DNA of 64,000 nucleotides from Bifidobacterium gallicum DSM 20093 = LMG 11596 (GCF_000741205.1 NZ_JGYW01000005.1:310001-374000), one strand, 5' to 3'. Shown: positions 9,133-18,180, counted from the stretch's first letter. Numbers and translations are program-made. Notes: generated by a model not told the origin, from the sequence alone.

Positions 9133-9864
9133 ATGCAAACGACAAAGGATTCACACAGTTGGACAGACCCCACAGCATGGTCATTTGTAGTCATGGATGA
9201 TGATGCATGGAGCGCAAAATACTTGATTCGAGGATTGCGTGATTTCTTTCCCCACGCCACGTTTCACCATTATGACGGTCAGGAACGCAACGTCATGGAA
9301 CGATGCCATGGCGCTGACGCCATCATCATGGACATGGCTTTAGGTATTCATAACGGCGTTGAATATTGCGCACAATTGCGCTATGCCGACAACATCACCC
9401 CCGTGCTCGGCATCACCAGCTTTCTGGTGGACGACTACCGTCAATCATTCATTGATGCCGGAGGCCAGGGGTTACTGCATAAAGAGCACATCGAACAGGT
9501 TGCCATGGCTCTGCGTGCCGTGGTGCAAGGACAACCTATGGACGGCTTCCCCACTCCGGCACAAGCGTTCGACGCTCTGATCCAATCCGAGCAGGAACCG
9601 TTGACGCCTCGTGAACAACAAGTCATTGACGAATACCGCCATACCGGTTCCGCTGAAGCGGTGGCTCAAACATTGCATATCGCCGTAGCCACCGTGCATA
9701 AGCATCTGCAAAACATTCGCCGTAAACAGCCGTTTACCAAGAAATCCACAATCGAATTTTCCTATAATCCAGATACCCCCCCCCCCCCCCCGAGCGTCGG
9801 ATCAGCACCAATGACACCCATCATTGACGCCACGCATAGGTGGCATGTTGAAGAAGAACATTGA
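9133..9864 (+). CDS. NarL/LuxR-type response regulator with a 16-C tract near its 3' end
   Basis: This 243-residue protein has a receiver domain (about residues 16-130) with acidic pocket D22-D24, phospho-acceptor Asp67 (IIMDMALG), switch Thr/Ser (LGITS, 93-97) and Lys117, then a LuxR-type HTH (about 156-205, LTPREQQVIDEY to KHLQNIRRK). It is a paralogue of the regulator at 3296-3949. The likely partner is the histidine kinase encoded convergently at 9946-11127. Codons 215-220 run through 16 consecutive C residues, beyond the HTH, so tract slippage would swap only the C-terminal tail. GAAGG lies about seven bases before the ATG. Confidence 0.88.
   Translation: MQTTKDSHSWTDPTAWSFVVMDDDAWSAKYLIRGLRDFFPHATFHHYDGQERNVMERCHGADAIIMDMALGIHNGVEYCAQLRYADNITPVLGITSFLVDDYRQSFIDAGGQGLLHKEHIEQVAMALRAVVQGQPMDGFPTPAQAFDALIQSEQEPLTPREQQVIDEYRHTGSAEAVAQTLHIAVATVHKHLQNIRRKQPFTKKSTIEFSYNPDTPPPPPSVGSAPMTPIIDATHRWHVEEEH
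9776..9791 (+). repeat. Poly-C homopolymer (16 bases) inside a response regulator gene
   Basis: Sixteen uninterrupted C residues encode most of a Pro run at residues 216-220. In the given length the tail is 23 residues after the tract. One extra C gives a tail ending ERRISTNDTHH and a stop; one fewer gives RASDQHQ and a stop. Tracts of this length are prone to slipped-strand mispairing and also to sequencing error. Confidence 0.9.
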
Positions 9865-9881
9865 CAATGTTCCACAAATGA

Positions 9882-9925
9882 CTGATGCCATGTCATCGCC
9901 ACGAAAGGCGTTGACATGGCATCAG
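9882..9925. terminator. Bidirectional hairpin between convergent regulator and kinase genes
   Basis: Arms of 14 bases (CTGATGCCATGTCA / TGACATGGCATCAG) flank a 16-base loop that holds a further CGCC/GGCG pairing. It lies between two stop codons facing each other (9864 and 9946) and has no long T run on either side. Confidence 0.65.
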
Positions 9926-9945
9926 CATTGATGTCGGCCCGTTCC

Positions 9946-11127
9946 CTACGCATGTTCCGTGGTCAAAGGCAGTTCAACATTGGCTTGCCACAATCCATCA
10001 TCAAGCACGCGATGCTCGACGGTGCCACCAATATCATGAATGGCTTTCGTCAATGTGGTCAGACCATTGCCCCCAGGCAATTTGGGCTGTTCGCGCTCCT
10101 GATCCTGATGTATGCCGTTGATGCTGACAATCTGCATGGATTTGCTCGTGATGCGAACACGCATCCGATACTTCACACCAGGATCAGCATGTTTGGTGAT
10201 ATTGGTATACAGTTCATGCACAGTCATGAGCAACAATGTGCCAATGGACGAAGGCACCGTTTCGGGAGCATGATGTGATTCCAATTTGGAAGAACCATGG
10301 AATCCATAGTTGTGCAGCAGGGCGTCACTATCTTTCAATTCCTGACGCAACTGCGCATCAAATTCGAGAAACACCTCATCTTTCTGCCTGGCAGGCTCTC
10401 CTAGCAATGCGATGATTGTTCGTAATGATTCCAACGCTTCACGGCTAGTCTCATCGACGAATGCCCAATCTTCACTATCACCATCCTGCTGGCGCACATG
10501 GTGTTGCGCGGCCATCGATATGACAGCCAACCGTTGCGACAACTGGTCATGCAATTGCAGGGCCGTGCGCTGGCTAAACTCCAGCACACGCAATTGTGAT
10601 TGCGCACGCAACGCCGAGCGAAGTTGCTCAGTACGTTGCATCGTCCATCGCAATCCTGCCCCAGCCACGCCCAGCAGCATGAAGCATGAGCTGTACGCGA
10701 CAACCCCTTTGAACGACATACCCCATGGTTTGAACAGATGTTCAGAAACAATGAACAGGCTCAAATAGGCCCATGTCGCTACCGTCCAAGTATTGGTCGT
10801 CTCATACGCCACCAATGGCATGGCTAGGTACAAGAACCAACTATCGTAAAAATCAAATCCCGGAATGGCATATTCACCAATGCTCACGAGCACAATGAGC
10901 GCTAATGAACAATGCACGGGATACCAGTATGCCAGCAAGGAAAGCACGTATCCCACTCCCATTGCCACCCATGCACTTAGCGAAATCTCCCTCGGATATG
11001 TCACCCAACTGATGCTGCACATGAGTAACACCACGCCTATGACCAACAGACGGAATGGGTGGTCAAGGCGCAGCGGATGGTCACGCCAAACCGTCTGACG
11101 AGTGTTCTTCGACAATCCATTCATCAT
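9946..11127 (-). CDS. NarL-type sensor histidine kinase
   Basis: About 393 residues. The first ~160 contain several membrane segments (LLVIGVVLLMCSISWV, WVAMGVGYVLSLLAYWY and others). The dimerisation/phosphotransfer helix carries LQLHDQLSQRLAVI with the phospho-His near residue 191. The HATPase domain shows the N box HELYTNITKHA near 300 and the GGNGLTTL glycine box. This is the HisKA_3 architecture that usually pairs with LuxR-type regulators, and the regulator at 9133-9864 faces it. Start ATG 11127 is preferred: CAGGG lies about eight bases upstream, immediately after the stop of a 52-codon ORF. The frame is open further upstream to 11247 without a ribosome site. Confidence 0.87.
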   Translation of the reverse strand: MMNGLSKNTRQTVWRDHPLRLDHPFRLLVIGVVLLMCSISWVTYPREISLSAWVAMGVGYVLSLLAYWYPVHCSLALIVLVSIGEYAIPGFDFYDSWFLYLAMPLVAYETTNTWTVATWAYLSLFIVSEHLFKPWGMSFKGVVAYSSCFMLLGVAGAGLRWTMQRTEQLRSALRAQSQLRVLEFSQRTALQLHDQLSQRLAVISMAAQHHVRQQDGDSEDWAFVDETSREALESLRTIIALLGEPARQKDEVFLEFDAQLRQELKDSDALLHNYGFHGSSKLESHHAPETVPSSIGTLLLMTVHELYTNITKHADPGVKYRMRVRITSKSMQIVSINGIHQDQEREQPKLPGGNGLTTLTKAIHDIGGTVEHRVLDDGLWQANVELPLTTEHA

Positions 11128-11140
11128 GACAACACCCTGC

Positions 11141-11299
11141 TTAGCACCAGCCCAAAGCATGCATCCAATCCAAGCAAATAACTTGGCAAGATGGTATGCC
11201 AACTGCTCCATGCATACCCGGCCGCACAGGCGTCGCCGGCCCTGCAATACCTGATATCATCAGCAGCGGCGTCACGATCAATGCAGCCAACGTGCTCAT
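11141..11299 (-). CDS. Possible 52-residue peptide upstream of the histidine kinase
   Basis: The ORF starts MSTLAALIVTPLLMISGIAG, a hydrophobic N-terminus that could be a signal or membrane segment, and ends in a short tail with two cysteines. AGAGAAG lies four bases before the ATG. Its TAA is 13 bases before the kinase ATG, and the kinase ribosome site lies in that gap, so the two could be translationally coupled. No family was recognised. It may be a leader peptide, an accessory membrane peptide, a signal precursor, or chance. Confidence 0.35.
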   Translation of the reverse strand: MSTLAALIVTPLLMISGIAGPATPVRPGMHGAVGIPSCQVICLDWMHALGWC

Positions 11300-11389
11300 G
11301 GTTCTTCTCTCTTTCTTCTACGTTTTCTCTCCAGGATGTGGCTCACACACTCATTCGTATTCAATCACAAGCGCGATGTGCATATCCAA

Positions 11390-11434
11390 CAATGCCCATC
11401 ATGGTCAGTGTTTCCATGACCATGATGGGCATTG
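11390..11434. repeat. Perfect 18-base inverted repeat downstream of the M20 peptidase gene
   Basis: Arms CAATGCCCATCATGGTCA and TGACCATGATGGGCATTG are exact complements around a nine-base loop. It lies between the stop of the peptidase gene (11491) and the start of the small ORF/kinase unit (11299), both on the minus strand. No T run follows, so it is either an atypical terminator or a regulatory structure in the leader of the kinase unit. Confidence 0.6.
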
Positions 11435-11490
11435 CGGTTGCCATGCTGTATGGACTTACCAGCATGCTGCGCAACCGGCAGCGCATTGCC

Positions 11491-12864
11491 TTATTGCATT
11501 TCCCCCAAGGCATTGAGTAGCAATGCCTCAGCCACCACATTTTTTTCCAGGCCCGGCAAGCTGACCGACTCATTGGGGCTATGCGCATTCGATTGCGGGT
11601 CTTCGGGACCTGTCACCAACACCTGCGCGTTCGGGAACAGCCGCTGCAATTCGGGAATAAATGGAATCGAGCCGCCTTGACCCATGTTGATGGGCTCCAC
11701 GCCAAATGCCTGCCGCATGGCTTGCAACGCGTCCTTCGTGGCTGTGGCGTTCGGATCCATGGCCCAACCACGTCCAGCTTCAAGTGGCGTGACCGTGACT
11801 TGGGCACCAAACGGCGCATGAGATTCCAGATATGTTTTCAGCGCTTGCTGCACTTCCACCGGATCTTGCTCGGGAGCGGTGCGCACACTCAATCGATACG
11901 TGGCTTCAGGAGCGATCACATTGAACGAGCCTTCCACGGGCTGCGCATCAAAACCGATGACCGTGGCGCTCGGCTTCGTCCACAACCTTGCGGCCAGCGA
12001 TCCCGTGCCCGCCAACTCATATGACGGCACCACACCTGAATCGGCACGCACCGAGGCTTCTTCCACATCATGCTGCAAACCGCCCACCGGCTGCTGCGAA
12101 GCGATGCCCGGCACCGCCAAATCACCGTTCTCGTCATACAATGAGGCGATCGACATGGAGGCCAACGTGATCGCGTCAAGGATCGGGCCGCCATACTGCC
12201 CGGAATGCACAGGATGTTCGAGAACTGTGACATGCACGTCACACGTCGCGTTGCCGCGCAGGCTGGTGGTCAACGACGGGATTTCAGGTGCCCAGTTGCC
12301 TGAATCAGCCACGATGATTACGTCGGCGTCAAACTCGTCCTTGTGGGCTTGCACGAATGGGATGAAGCTCGGCGAGCCCATCTCCTCCTCACCTTCGATG
12401 AACAATTTGATGTTGACGTTCAACGCTTCACCCAGCGCTTGCAACGCGCCCACATGCATGACAATGCCGCCGCCGTCATCACATGACCCACGGCCATAGA
12501 GGCGGTCGTCCACCACCGTGCCTTCGAACGGTTGCGTTGTCCAACCTTCCGGCCCGGGCACGGGCTGCACATCATGATGCGCATACAGCAGCACCGTCGG
12601 CCGGTCAGGATCGACTTCCAGCGATCCGATCACTTCCCATGCTCCCGGTTCACCGTCTTCGCCCGTAGCCTGCACCACTTGCGCGTCCACACCCACCTTG
12701 CGGAACTCGTCGGCCACAAACTGTGCGGAACGCTTCATCTGTTCGCCCGCAATACCCTGCGCCGATATTGATTGCAGCGCAATCTTGCGGTTGAGCAAAT
12801 CCACGAGCCCGTCCCACTGCGCGGCCACGTTCGCCTTGACCTGTGTTTCATCCAGTGCAGCCAT
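11491..12864 (-). CDS. M20-family metallopeptidase (dipeptidase)
   Basis: This 457-residue enzyme belongs to the M20/ArgE/DapE/CNDP group of di-zinc hydrolases that cleave dipeptides in the cytoplasm. Metal ligands can be seen in VLLYAHHDVQPVP (His, with the catalytic Asp two residues on), YGRGSCDDGGG (bridging Asp), EGEEEMGSPS (catalytic and ligand Glu), IVADSGNW (Asp), and NAHSPNESV near the C-terminus (His). The central insertion (about 200-330) is the dimerisation lid domain (VHSGQYGGPI). The exact peptide substrate cannot be assigned. Confidence 0.93.
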   Translation of the reverse strand: MAALDETQVKANVAAQWDGLVDLLNRKIALQSISAQGIAGEQMKRSAQFVADEFRKVGVDAQVVQATGEDGEPGAWEVIGSLEVDPDRPTVLLYAHHDVQPVPGPEGWTTQPFEGTVVDDRLYGRGSCDDGGGIVMHVGALQALGEALNVNIKLFIEGEEEMGSPSFIPFVQAHKDEFDADVIIVADSGNWAPEIPSLTTSLRGNATCDVHVTVLEHPVHSGQYGGPILDAITLASMSIASLYDENGDLAVPGIASQQPVGGLQHDVEEASVRADSGVVPSYELAGTGSLAARLWTKPSATVIGFDAQPVEGSFNVIAPEATYRLSVRTAPEQDPVEVQQALKTYLESHAPFGAQVTVTPLEAGRGWAMDPNATATKDALQAMRQAFGVEPINMGQGGSIPFIPELQRLFPNAQVLVTGPEDPQSNAHSPNESVSLPGLEKNVVAEALLLNALGEMQ

Positions 12865-13061
12865 ATCTATTTCTCACCTTTCGACCTCGCATGCCCTGCT
12901 TCGCATGCATTGCCTCACTTACGGAACGCCATGCAACACCAAGGCGTCCCACCGTTGCCAATGCCGTAAACGCCACCATTCTAAGAGCATCATGACACCA
13001 CAGAAAACCACGCGCATTGCGTCGCGCCGTTCACATACGCTAAGACGCATGGCTGCTAAGA

Positions 13062-13670
13062 ATGAGGATACCGAGAAAGTCTCTGCCGAGACCACATCGC
13101 ACGATACACAAAAAAAAGGGACGCCCCACCCCCAAGCGCAAGGAAGCACAAGCGCAAAACTTGCGTCCGCTGGTGCCTCAGGACACCAAAGAACAGCGCA
13201 AACGCGCCAAGCAGCGTTTACGTGAACGTGAGAATCGTGAATACGAAGCCATGCGTACAGGTGACATCAACAACATGCCCAAGGCCGAACGCTTGCCATG
13301 GCGAGTGTATATCCGCGACTATGTTGATTCGCGATTCAACATTGGCGAATACTTCATTCCTGTGGCACTGATCATTCTGCTGTGCTCGGTCGTGTTCACC
13401 GTCGTATGGCCCAACGGCACAGTGTCGTTGATCATGATGAGCATCATGTACATCTATCTGTTCGTGATCATCATTGACGTGGTCGTGATGTGGCGCAAAC
13501 TCAAGCGTCAACTGATTGCCAAATATGGCGAACAATCCGTGGCCCGCGGCATGCGTTCAGGTTCCTATGCGTGGAGCCGCGCGATTCAGCTGCGCCGTTG
13601 GCGTCTGCCCAAGCCGCGCTACGCCAAGCGTAGTGAGTACAAAGAACACAACACGCTGGCCAAGGACTGA
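13062..13670 (+). CDS. DUF3043 membrane protein (probable frameshift at an A8 tract near the N-terminus)
   Basis: The conserved body of the actinobacterial DUF3043 family is clear: KGRPTPKRKEA, LRPLVPQDTKEQRKRAKQRL, then two membrane segments (YFIPVALIILLCSVVFTVV and LIMMSIMYIYLFVIIIDVVV), then a basic tail. Function is unknown. The frame can start at ATG 13062, giving a basic N-terminus (MRIPRKSLPRPHRT). The more family-like acidic start (MAAKNEDTEKVSAETTS) begins at ATG 13049 in another frame, and removing one A from the run at 13110-13117 would join the two. A terminator follows at 13709-13740. Confidence 0.8.
   Translation: MRIPRKSLPRPHRTIHKKKGRPTPKRKEAQAQNLRPLVPQDTKEQRKRAKQRLRERENREYEAMRTGDINNMPKAERLPWRVYIRDYVDSRFNIGEYFIPVALIILLCSVVFTVVWPNGTVSLIMMSIMYIYLFVIIIDVVVMWRKLKRQLIAKYGEQSVARGMRSGSYAWSRAIQLRRWRLPKPRYAKRSEYKEHNTLAKD
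13110..13117 (+). repeat. A8 tract at an apparent frame break in the DUF3043 gene
   Basis: Eight A residues followed by GGG. Upstream of the tract the acidic leader from ATG 13049 is in one frame; downstream the conserved KGRPTPKR segment is in another. A run of this kind can promote polymerase or ribosome slippage and is a common site of sequencing error. Confidence 0.7.
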
Positions 13671-13708
13671 CCGGCACCTCGCCAGTTTTCCAAGCGCAAT
13701 ACTTCCCC

Positions 13709-13740
13709 ATGGTCGTATGATCGAAGCATCATACGACCAT
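13709..13740 (+). terminator. Terminator after the DUF3043 gene
   Basis: Perfect 13-base arms (ATGGTCGTATGAT / ATCATACGACCAT) with a six-base loop, followed by CTTTGTTAT. Confidence 0.75.
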
Positions 13741-13828
13741 CTTTGTTATCTGCCGGTATCATCACTCCACATGTCATCCGGGTTCACGATGACGGCAGAC
13801 GCATTCAATCACAGGTAATGAGGTTGGC

Positions 13829-15346
13829 ATGACAGCACCATTCGATTTCACATCTTCCACCGCTTCACCAATGAAAACGGACATCGCGATCATCGGCGCG
13901 GGCCCTGGCGGCTATGCCACGGCGTTACGTGCCGCCGAACTGGGTTTGTCAGTCATGCTGATTGAACGTGACAGCCGCGTAGGTGGCACCTGTCTGCTGC
14001 GCGGTTGCATCCCGTCCAAGGCGCTGATCACCGCGTCCCGAACAGTCGACGCCGTTCACGATGGTGCTCGTATGGGTATTGACGCGCAGCTCACCAGCAT
14101 CGACGCCACGGCGCTGGGTGCATACCGCCAGCATGCCGTGGACACTGAGACAAACGGATTGGCAGGGCTGCTGGCCGCACGCCATATCACACTCGTGCAT
14201 GGTACGGCGGGGTTGGCCCCTGATGGCACAGTGACCGTGACACCGGCTCCCCACGAATCGCAAGTACGCGTCGGCGCGTCCCTTGACACGCTCGAGGATG
14301 CTGGAGACGCTGTCTCCATCGATGCCACCGATGTGGTGTTGGCCACGGGTGGTCGGCCACGCGCGCTGCCCGGTATGCCGTTCGGCGGACGAGTCCTCGA
14401 TTCCACAGCCGCGTTGGAACTTGGGACACTGCCCCAACGCGCAATCATCGTGGGAGCTGGTTCGGTGGCATTGGAATTCGCTTCAATGTGGCGTGCCATG
14501 GGTGCTGACGTCACATTGCTCGTGCGCCACGATACGCCACTGTCGCATGCGCACCGGCGGTCCGCCGTGGTGCTGACACGGGAACTCAAACGGCGCGGCA
14601 TCACGATAGTCAACCATGCGCATGTCACCGCAGCCAATCAGACATCGGATGGCATGAACGTTACCGTGACCATTGATGACAACGTTGGCGGAACTGCGCG
14701 TACGACATCGATTGATGGCGACTATCTGCTTGTGGCCATTGGCCGTGATCCGAATACGGCATGGATTGGTCAAGCGGGCATCGAGCTTGATGATGCTGGG
14801 CTTGTGGTCACTGACGAACATGGCCGCACAAACCGCCCTCATGTCTGGGCTGTGGGTGACATCACGCCAGGCAAACAATTGGCCCATCGCGCGTTTGAAC
14901 AAGGTATCGTGGTGGCCGAATCCATAGCCGGGATGAACCCGACCGCTGTTGATGAACGCACGGTGCCATCAGTGGTGTTTACCACTCCCGAATTCGCGAG
15001 CGTTGGTCGCACAACTGACGAAGCCATGCAACTGGACGGATGCTTGGAGGTGCGCGAGACTATTTACCCGGTGATGGGCAATGCTCGTATGGTCATGGAA
15101 CAGGCCGGCGGATCGCTCTCCATCGTGACGGGCCGCTTGCCAGGTATGCCTGATCGCACGGTGGTGCTTGGCGTGCACATTGTGGCACCATTGGCCAGCG
15201 AATTGATCGGCCAAGCCGAGCAATTGATCGGCAACAGCATCGCTTTGGATGCTGCCGCCCGGTTGATCCAACCGCATCCTACATTCTCGGAAATGCTTGG
15301 CGAAGCACTGCTCAAGGCCGACGGCCGCCCTCTGAACACACGTTGA
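13829..15346 (+). CDS. lpd: Dihydrolipoyl dehydrogenase-type flavoprotein
   Basis: This 505-residue class I pyridine nucleotide-disulfide oxidoreductase would reoxidise dihydrolipoamide with NAD+. FAD binding is shown by IIGAGPGGYATALRAAELG. The redox-active disulfide is Cys55/Cys60 in GGTCLLRGCIPSKAL. The NAD-binding GAGSVALEFASMW and the second FAD motif (HVWAVGDITPG) follow, and the C-terminal interface has HPTFSEMLGEALL with the catalytic His-Glu pair. TAATGAGG lies about five bases before the ATG. No E1, E2 or lipoylation gene is nearby, so its partner complex is not evident. Confidence 0.92.
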   Translation: MTAPFDFTSSTASPMKTDIAIIGAGPGGYATALRAAELGLSVMLIERDSRVGGTCLLRGCIPSKALITASRTVDAVHDGARMGIDAQLTSIDATALGAYRQHAVDTETNGLAGLLAARHITLVHGTAGLAPDGTVTVTPAPHESQVRVGASLDTLEDAGDAVSIDATDVVLATGGRPRALPGMPFGGRVLDSTAALELGTLPQRAIIVGAGSVALEFASMWRAMGADVTLLVRHDTPLSHAHRRSAVVLTRELKRRGITIVNHAHVTAANQTSDGMNVTVTIDDNVGGTARTTSIDGDYLLVAIGRDPNTAWIGQAGIELDDAGLVVTDEHGRTNRPHVWAVGDITPGKQLAHRAFEQGIVVAESIAGMNPTAVDERTVPSVVFTTPEFASVGRTTDEAMQLDGCLEVRETIYPVMGNARMVMEQAGGSLSIVTGRLPGMPDRTVVLGVHIVAPLASELIGQAEQLIGNSIALDAAARLIQPHPTFSEMLGEALLKADGRPLNTR

Positions 15347-15508
15347 CATGCCTCAAGGTGCAAGGATCCAACGAGGTATACGAACGAACGGACTTGTATC
15401 AGTATTCCATCTGTCACACGCACGTGTTCGCATGGACAGGTTACAGTAGTGCGTATATGTGAAGTCGGTTCTCCAGAAATCAACAAAATCTCAACGAGGA
15501 AGGTCCTA

Positions 15509-16303
15509 ATGGCGCAGCAGAAGCCAACAAGCGAGAAGAAGCCGAAAAAGAACGGCATGTTCAAGCAGATTGTGCAGATCTACAAATTCACCCAACGTGA
15601 GGATAAATCGCTGCCATGGCTGCTTGGTGTGGCGTTTGCCTGCCCAATCATCGGTTTCATTGTGCTGGCGCTGATTTTCCATTGGTCGTGGATCGGCTGG
15701 ATTGCCAGCATCCTGCTCGGCATCATGCTGGGCTTCCTGTTGTTCACGATTGTGCTGACGAACCGTGCCGACAAAGTCGGATACCGTCAGCTTGAGGGCC
15801 AACCGGGCGCCGCAGTCAGCGTGCTGAACAACATGCAGAAAGCCGGATTCACGTTCCCGCAGGAACCCGTGTGGGTCGATCCGCGCACGCAAGCCGCAGT
15901 CTGGCGTGGCACGGGCTACGGCGGCATCTATCTCGTTGGTGAGGGTGATTACGGACAGGTCATGCGTGCCATGGACCGCCAGGAAAAGCAGATCAAGGGC
16001 GTGACCGCGGGCTCGCACATTCCGATCTATCGTATTGCAGTGGGTACGGGCCCCAAGCAAGTGCGTCTGAAGGATTTGCGCCGCACGATTGTCAAGAAGA
16101 AGTCGTACGTGCCCACCGACCATAAGAATGCGGCCATGAAGAAGATGCACTCCAAGCGTCGTTTCATGATGACCAAAGACCAGCTGGCCACCCTCAATGA
16201 CCGCCTGCGCACGTTGCAGCGTAAGCAAGGCTATGGCATTCCCAAGGGCATCGACCCGATGCATCCGGGCAAGGTGAGCCGCCGGGCCATGCGCGGACGC
16301 TGA
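15509..16303 (+). CDS. DUF4191 integral membrane protein
   Basis: The 264-residue product starts MAQQKPTSEKKPKKNGMF, has two close membrane segments (WLLGVAFACPIIGFIVLALIF and WIASILLGIMLGFLLFTIVL), and then a cytoplasmic region with NRADKVGYRQLEGQPGAA and a basic C-terminal tail, the actinobacterial DUF4191 pattern. The role is unknown. GAGGAAGG lies six bases before ATG 15509; the frame is open further upstream without a ribosome site. It sits just upstream of glnA, with a terminator between. Confidence 0.88.
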   Translation: MAQQKPTSEKKPKKNGMFKQIVQIYKFTQREDKSLPWLLGVAFACPIIGFIVLALIFHWSWIGWIASILLGIMLGFLLFTIVLTNRADKVGYRQLEGQPGAAVSVLNNMQKAGFTFPQEPVWVDPRTQAAVWRGTGYGGIYLVGEGDYGQVMRAMDRQEKQIKGVTAGSHIPIYRIAVGTGPKQVRLKDLRRTIVKKKSYVPTDHKNAAMKKMHSKRRFMMTKDQLATLNDRLRTLQRKQGYGIPKGIDPMHPGKVSRRAMRGR

Positions 16304-16329
16304 CCGAACAAACACTGAATACTAACAAC

Positions 16330-16371
16330 ACTGTCCTGTTTCTTGAATCTCAAGGAGCAGGACAGTTTTTT
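16330..16371 (+). terminator. Terminator after the DUF4191 gene
   Basis: Arms ACTGTCCTG and CAGGACAGT, an inner CTTG/CAAG pairing, and a TTTTTT run. Confidence 0.85.
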
Positions 16372-16649
16372 ATACGGCAGAGGCCTATCCGACATGACGG
16401 AAGGTGCACGGACTGGCCAACGAACGAATGTATAAACGGACGCATGTCCAGTACGTGGAAAGCCACAAGGGGTGGATGCACTGTTACACAACCAACTGCG
16501 GGGGTACCTCGTGAACGGCGGAAAACCAAGGAATTACGCCCTGTCATGGCATAGTCATGAAACATGCTCGTAACTCAACTGACGAGCGCGCGAAACGCTG
16601 GCTTCTATGCTGATATCTCGTTACCTGTTCTTACGAAAGGAGCGGTCTC
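16372..16649 (+). other. glnA upstream region
   Basis: No gene is seen. This stretch must hold the glnA promoter and ends with the ribosome site AAAGGAG before GTG 16650. A GCTCGT/ACGAGC inverted repeat lies near 16568-16590. No operator could be assigned to a known nitrogen regulator. Confidence 0.4.
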
Positions 16650-18086
16650 GTGACCATTCTCAAGACGAAAGCAGATGCTGAGGCACTGATTAACCAGGAA
16701 GGCATCGAATACGTTTCCGTCCGCTTTACCGATCTGATTGGTGTGCAGCAGCACTTCACCGTCCCGGCCAGCGAGTTCCTCAAGGATGCATTCGACGAGG
16801 GCATGCCGTTCGATGGTTCCTCCATCGAAGGTTTCCAGGCTATCAACGAGTCCGACATGAAGCTCGTGCCGGATATCGAGACCGCTTACATCGATCCGTT
16901 CCGCAAGCACAAGACGCTGAACGTGGCCTTCTCGATCGTTGACCCGCTGACCGATGAGCCGTATTCGCGCGATCCGCGCCAGGTGGCTGCCAAGGCTGAG
17001 GCCTACCTGAAGTCCACAGGCATCGCCGACACCGCATCGTTCGCTCCGGAAGCCGAGTTCTTCATCTTCGACAAGGTGCGTTTCGGCAATGACATGCAGG
17101 GATCCTTCTACGAGGTCGATTCCGTGGAAGCTCCATGGAACTCCGGACTGGACGTGGAAGAGGATGGCACGCCGAACATCGGTTTCAAGAACCGTGTCAA
17201 GCGCGGCTACTTCCCTGTTCCTCCGATGGACCACACGCAGGACCTGCGTGACGACATGGTCGCCAACCTGCAGCAGGTCGGCCTGATTCTGGAGCGCGCC
17301 CACCATGAGGTCGCCGGCGCTGGCCAGCAGGAAATCAACTACCGTTTCAACTCGCTGCAGCACGCTGGCGATGATTTGATGAAGTACAAGTATGTGGTGC
17401 ATGAGACGGCCGCTATTGCCGGCAAGGCCGCCACGTTCATGCCCAAGCCGATCGCAGGAGACAATGGTACGGGCATGCACTGCCACCAGTCACTGTGGAA
17501 GGACGGCAAGCCGCTGTTCTACGATGAGAAGAACTATGGCGGCCTGTCCGACATGGCTCGTTGGTACATCGGCGGTCTGATCAAGCACTCCTCGGCTGTG
17601 CTCGCGTTCACGAACCCGTCGCTGAACTCCTATCACCGTCTGGTTCCGGGCTTTGAGGCTCCGGTCAACCTCGTGTACTCGGCTCGTAACCGTTCGGCCG
17701 CCATCCGTATTCCGCTCGCAGGCACTTCGCCGGCTGCCAAGCGCATCGAGTTCCGCGCTCCCGATCCGTCCTGCAACCCGTTCCTGGCGTTCTCGGCTCA
17801 GCTCATGGCTGGTCTCGACGGCATCCTCAACCACATTGAGCCTCCAGCTCCGGTTGATAAGGATCTTTACGAGCTGCCTCCGGAAGAGCATGCTGGCATC
17901 AAGCAGGTGCCGAGCTCGCTGGCTGAGGCTCTGGATGCCCTTGAGGAAGACCACGACTTCCTGACCGCCGGTGACGTGTTCACCGAGGATCTGATTGAAA
18001 CGTGGATCGATCTCAAGCGCGGTGAAATCGACCAGGCTCGCCTGCAGCCGACGCCGCTCGAGTATGAGCTCTACTTCCACATCTGA
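16650..18086 (+). CDS. glnA: Glutamine synthetase, type I
   Basis: This 478-residue enzyme makes glutamine from glutamate, ammonia and ATP and works as a cytoplasmic dodecamer. It has the N-terminal beta-grasp domain with the signature [11 protein letters not shown], metal and glutamate residues in EAEFFIFD and [12 protein letters not shown], the ATP-binding [19 protein letters not shown], and [21 protein letters not shown] near residue 407 carries the Tyr that is adenylylated in the GSI-beta group, so adenylyl control is likely. The GTG start follows AAAGGAG. Confidence 0.97.
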   Translation: MTILKTKADAEALINQEGIEYVSVRFTDLIGVQQHFTVPASEFLKDAFDEGMPFDGSSIEGFQAINESDMKLVPDIETAYIDPFRKHKTLNVAFSIVDPLTDEPYSRDPRQVAAKAEAYLKSTGIADTASFAPEAEFFIFDKVRFGNDMQGSFYEVDSVEAPWNSGLDVEEDGTPNIGFKNRVKRGYFPVPPMDHTQDLRDDMVANLQQVGLILERAHHEVAGAGQQEINYRFNSLQHAGDDLMKYKYVVHETAAIAGKAATFMPKPIAGDNGTGMHCHQSLWKDGKPLFYDEKNYGGLSDMARWYIGGLIKHSSAVLAFTNPSLNSYHRLVPGFEAPVNLVYSARNRSAAIRIPLAGTSPAAKRIEFRAPDPSCNPFLAFSAQLMAGLDGILNHIEPPAPVDKDLYELPPEEHAGIKQVPSSLAEALDALEEDHDFLTAGDVFTEDLIETWIDLKRGEIDQARLQPTPLEYELYFHI

Positions 18087-18136
18087 GTTCGTCCCCGAGT
18101 CAATTCGAACTTGAACTCGTATGAGTTCATCAGGTA

Positions 18137-18180
18137 GCGATGAGTCCCCGTGACGCTGGTGCGTTACGGGGACTCATCGC
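18137..18180. terminator. Hairpin after glnA
   Basis: Perfect 15-base arms (GCGATGAGTCCCCGT / ACGGGGACTCATCGC) with a 14-base loop. No T run follows. It probably ends glnA transcription. Confidence 0.65.
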
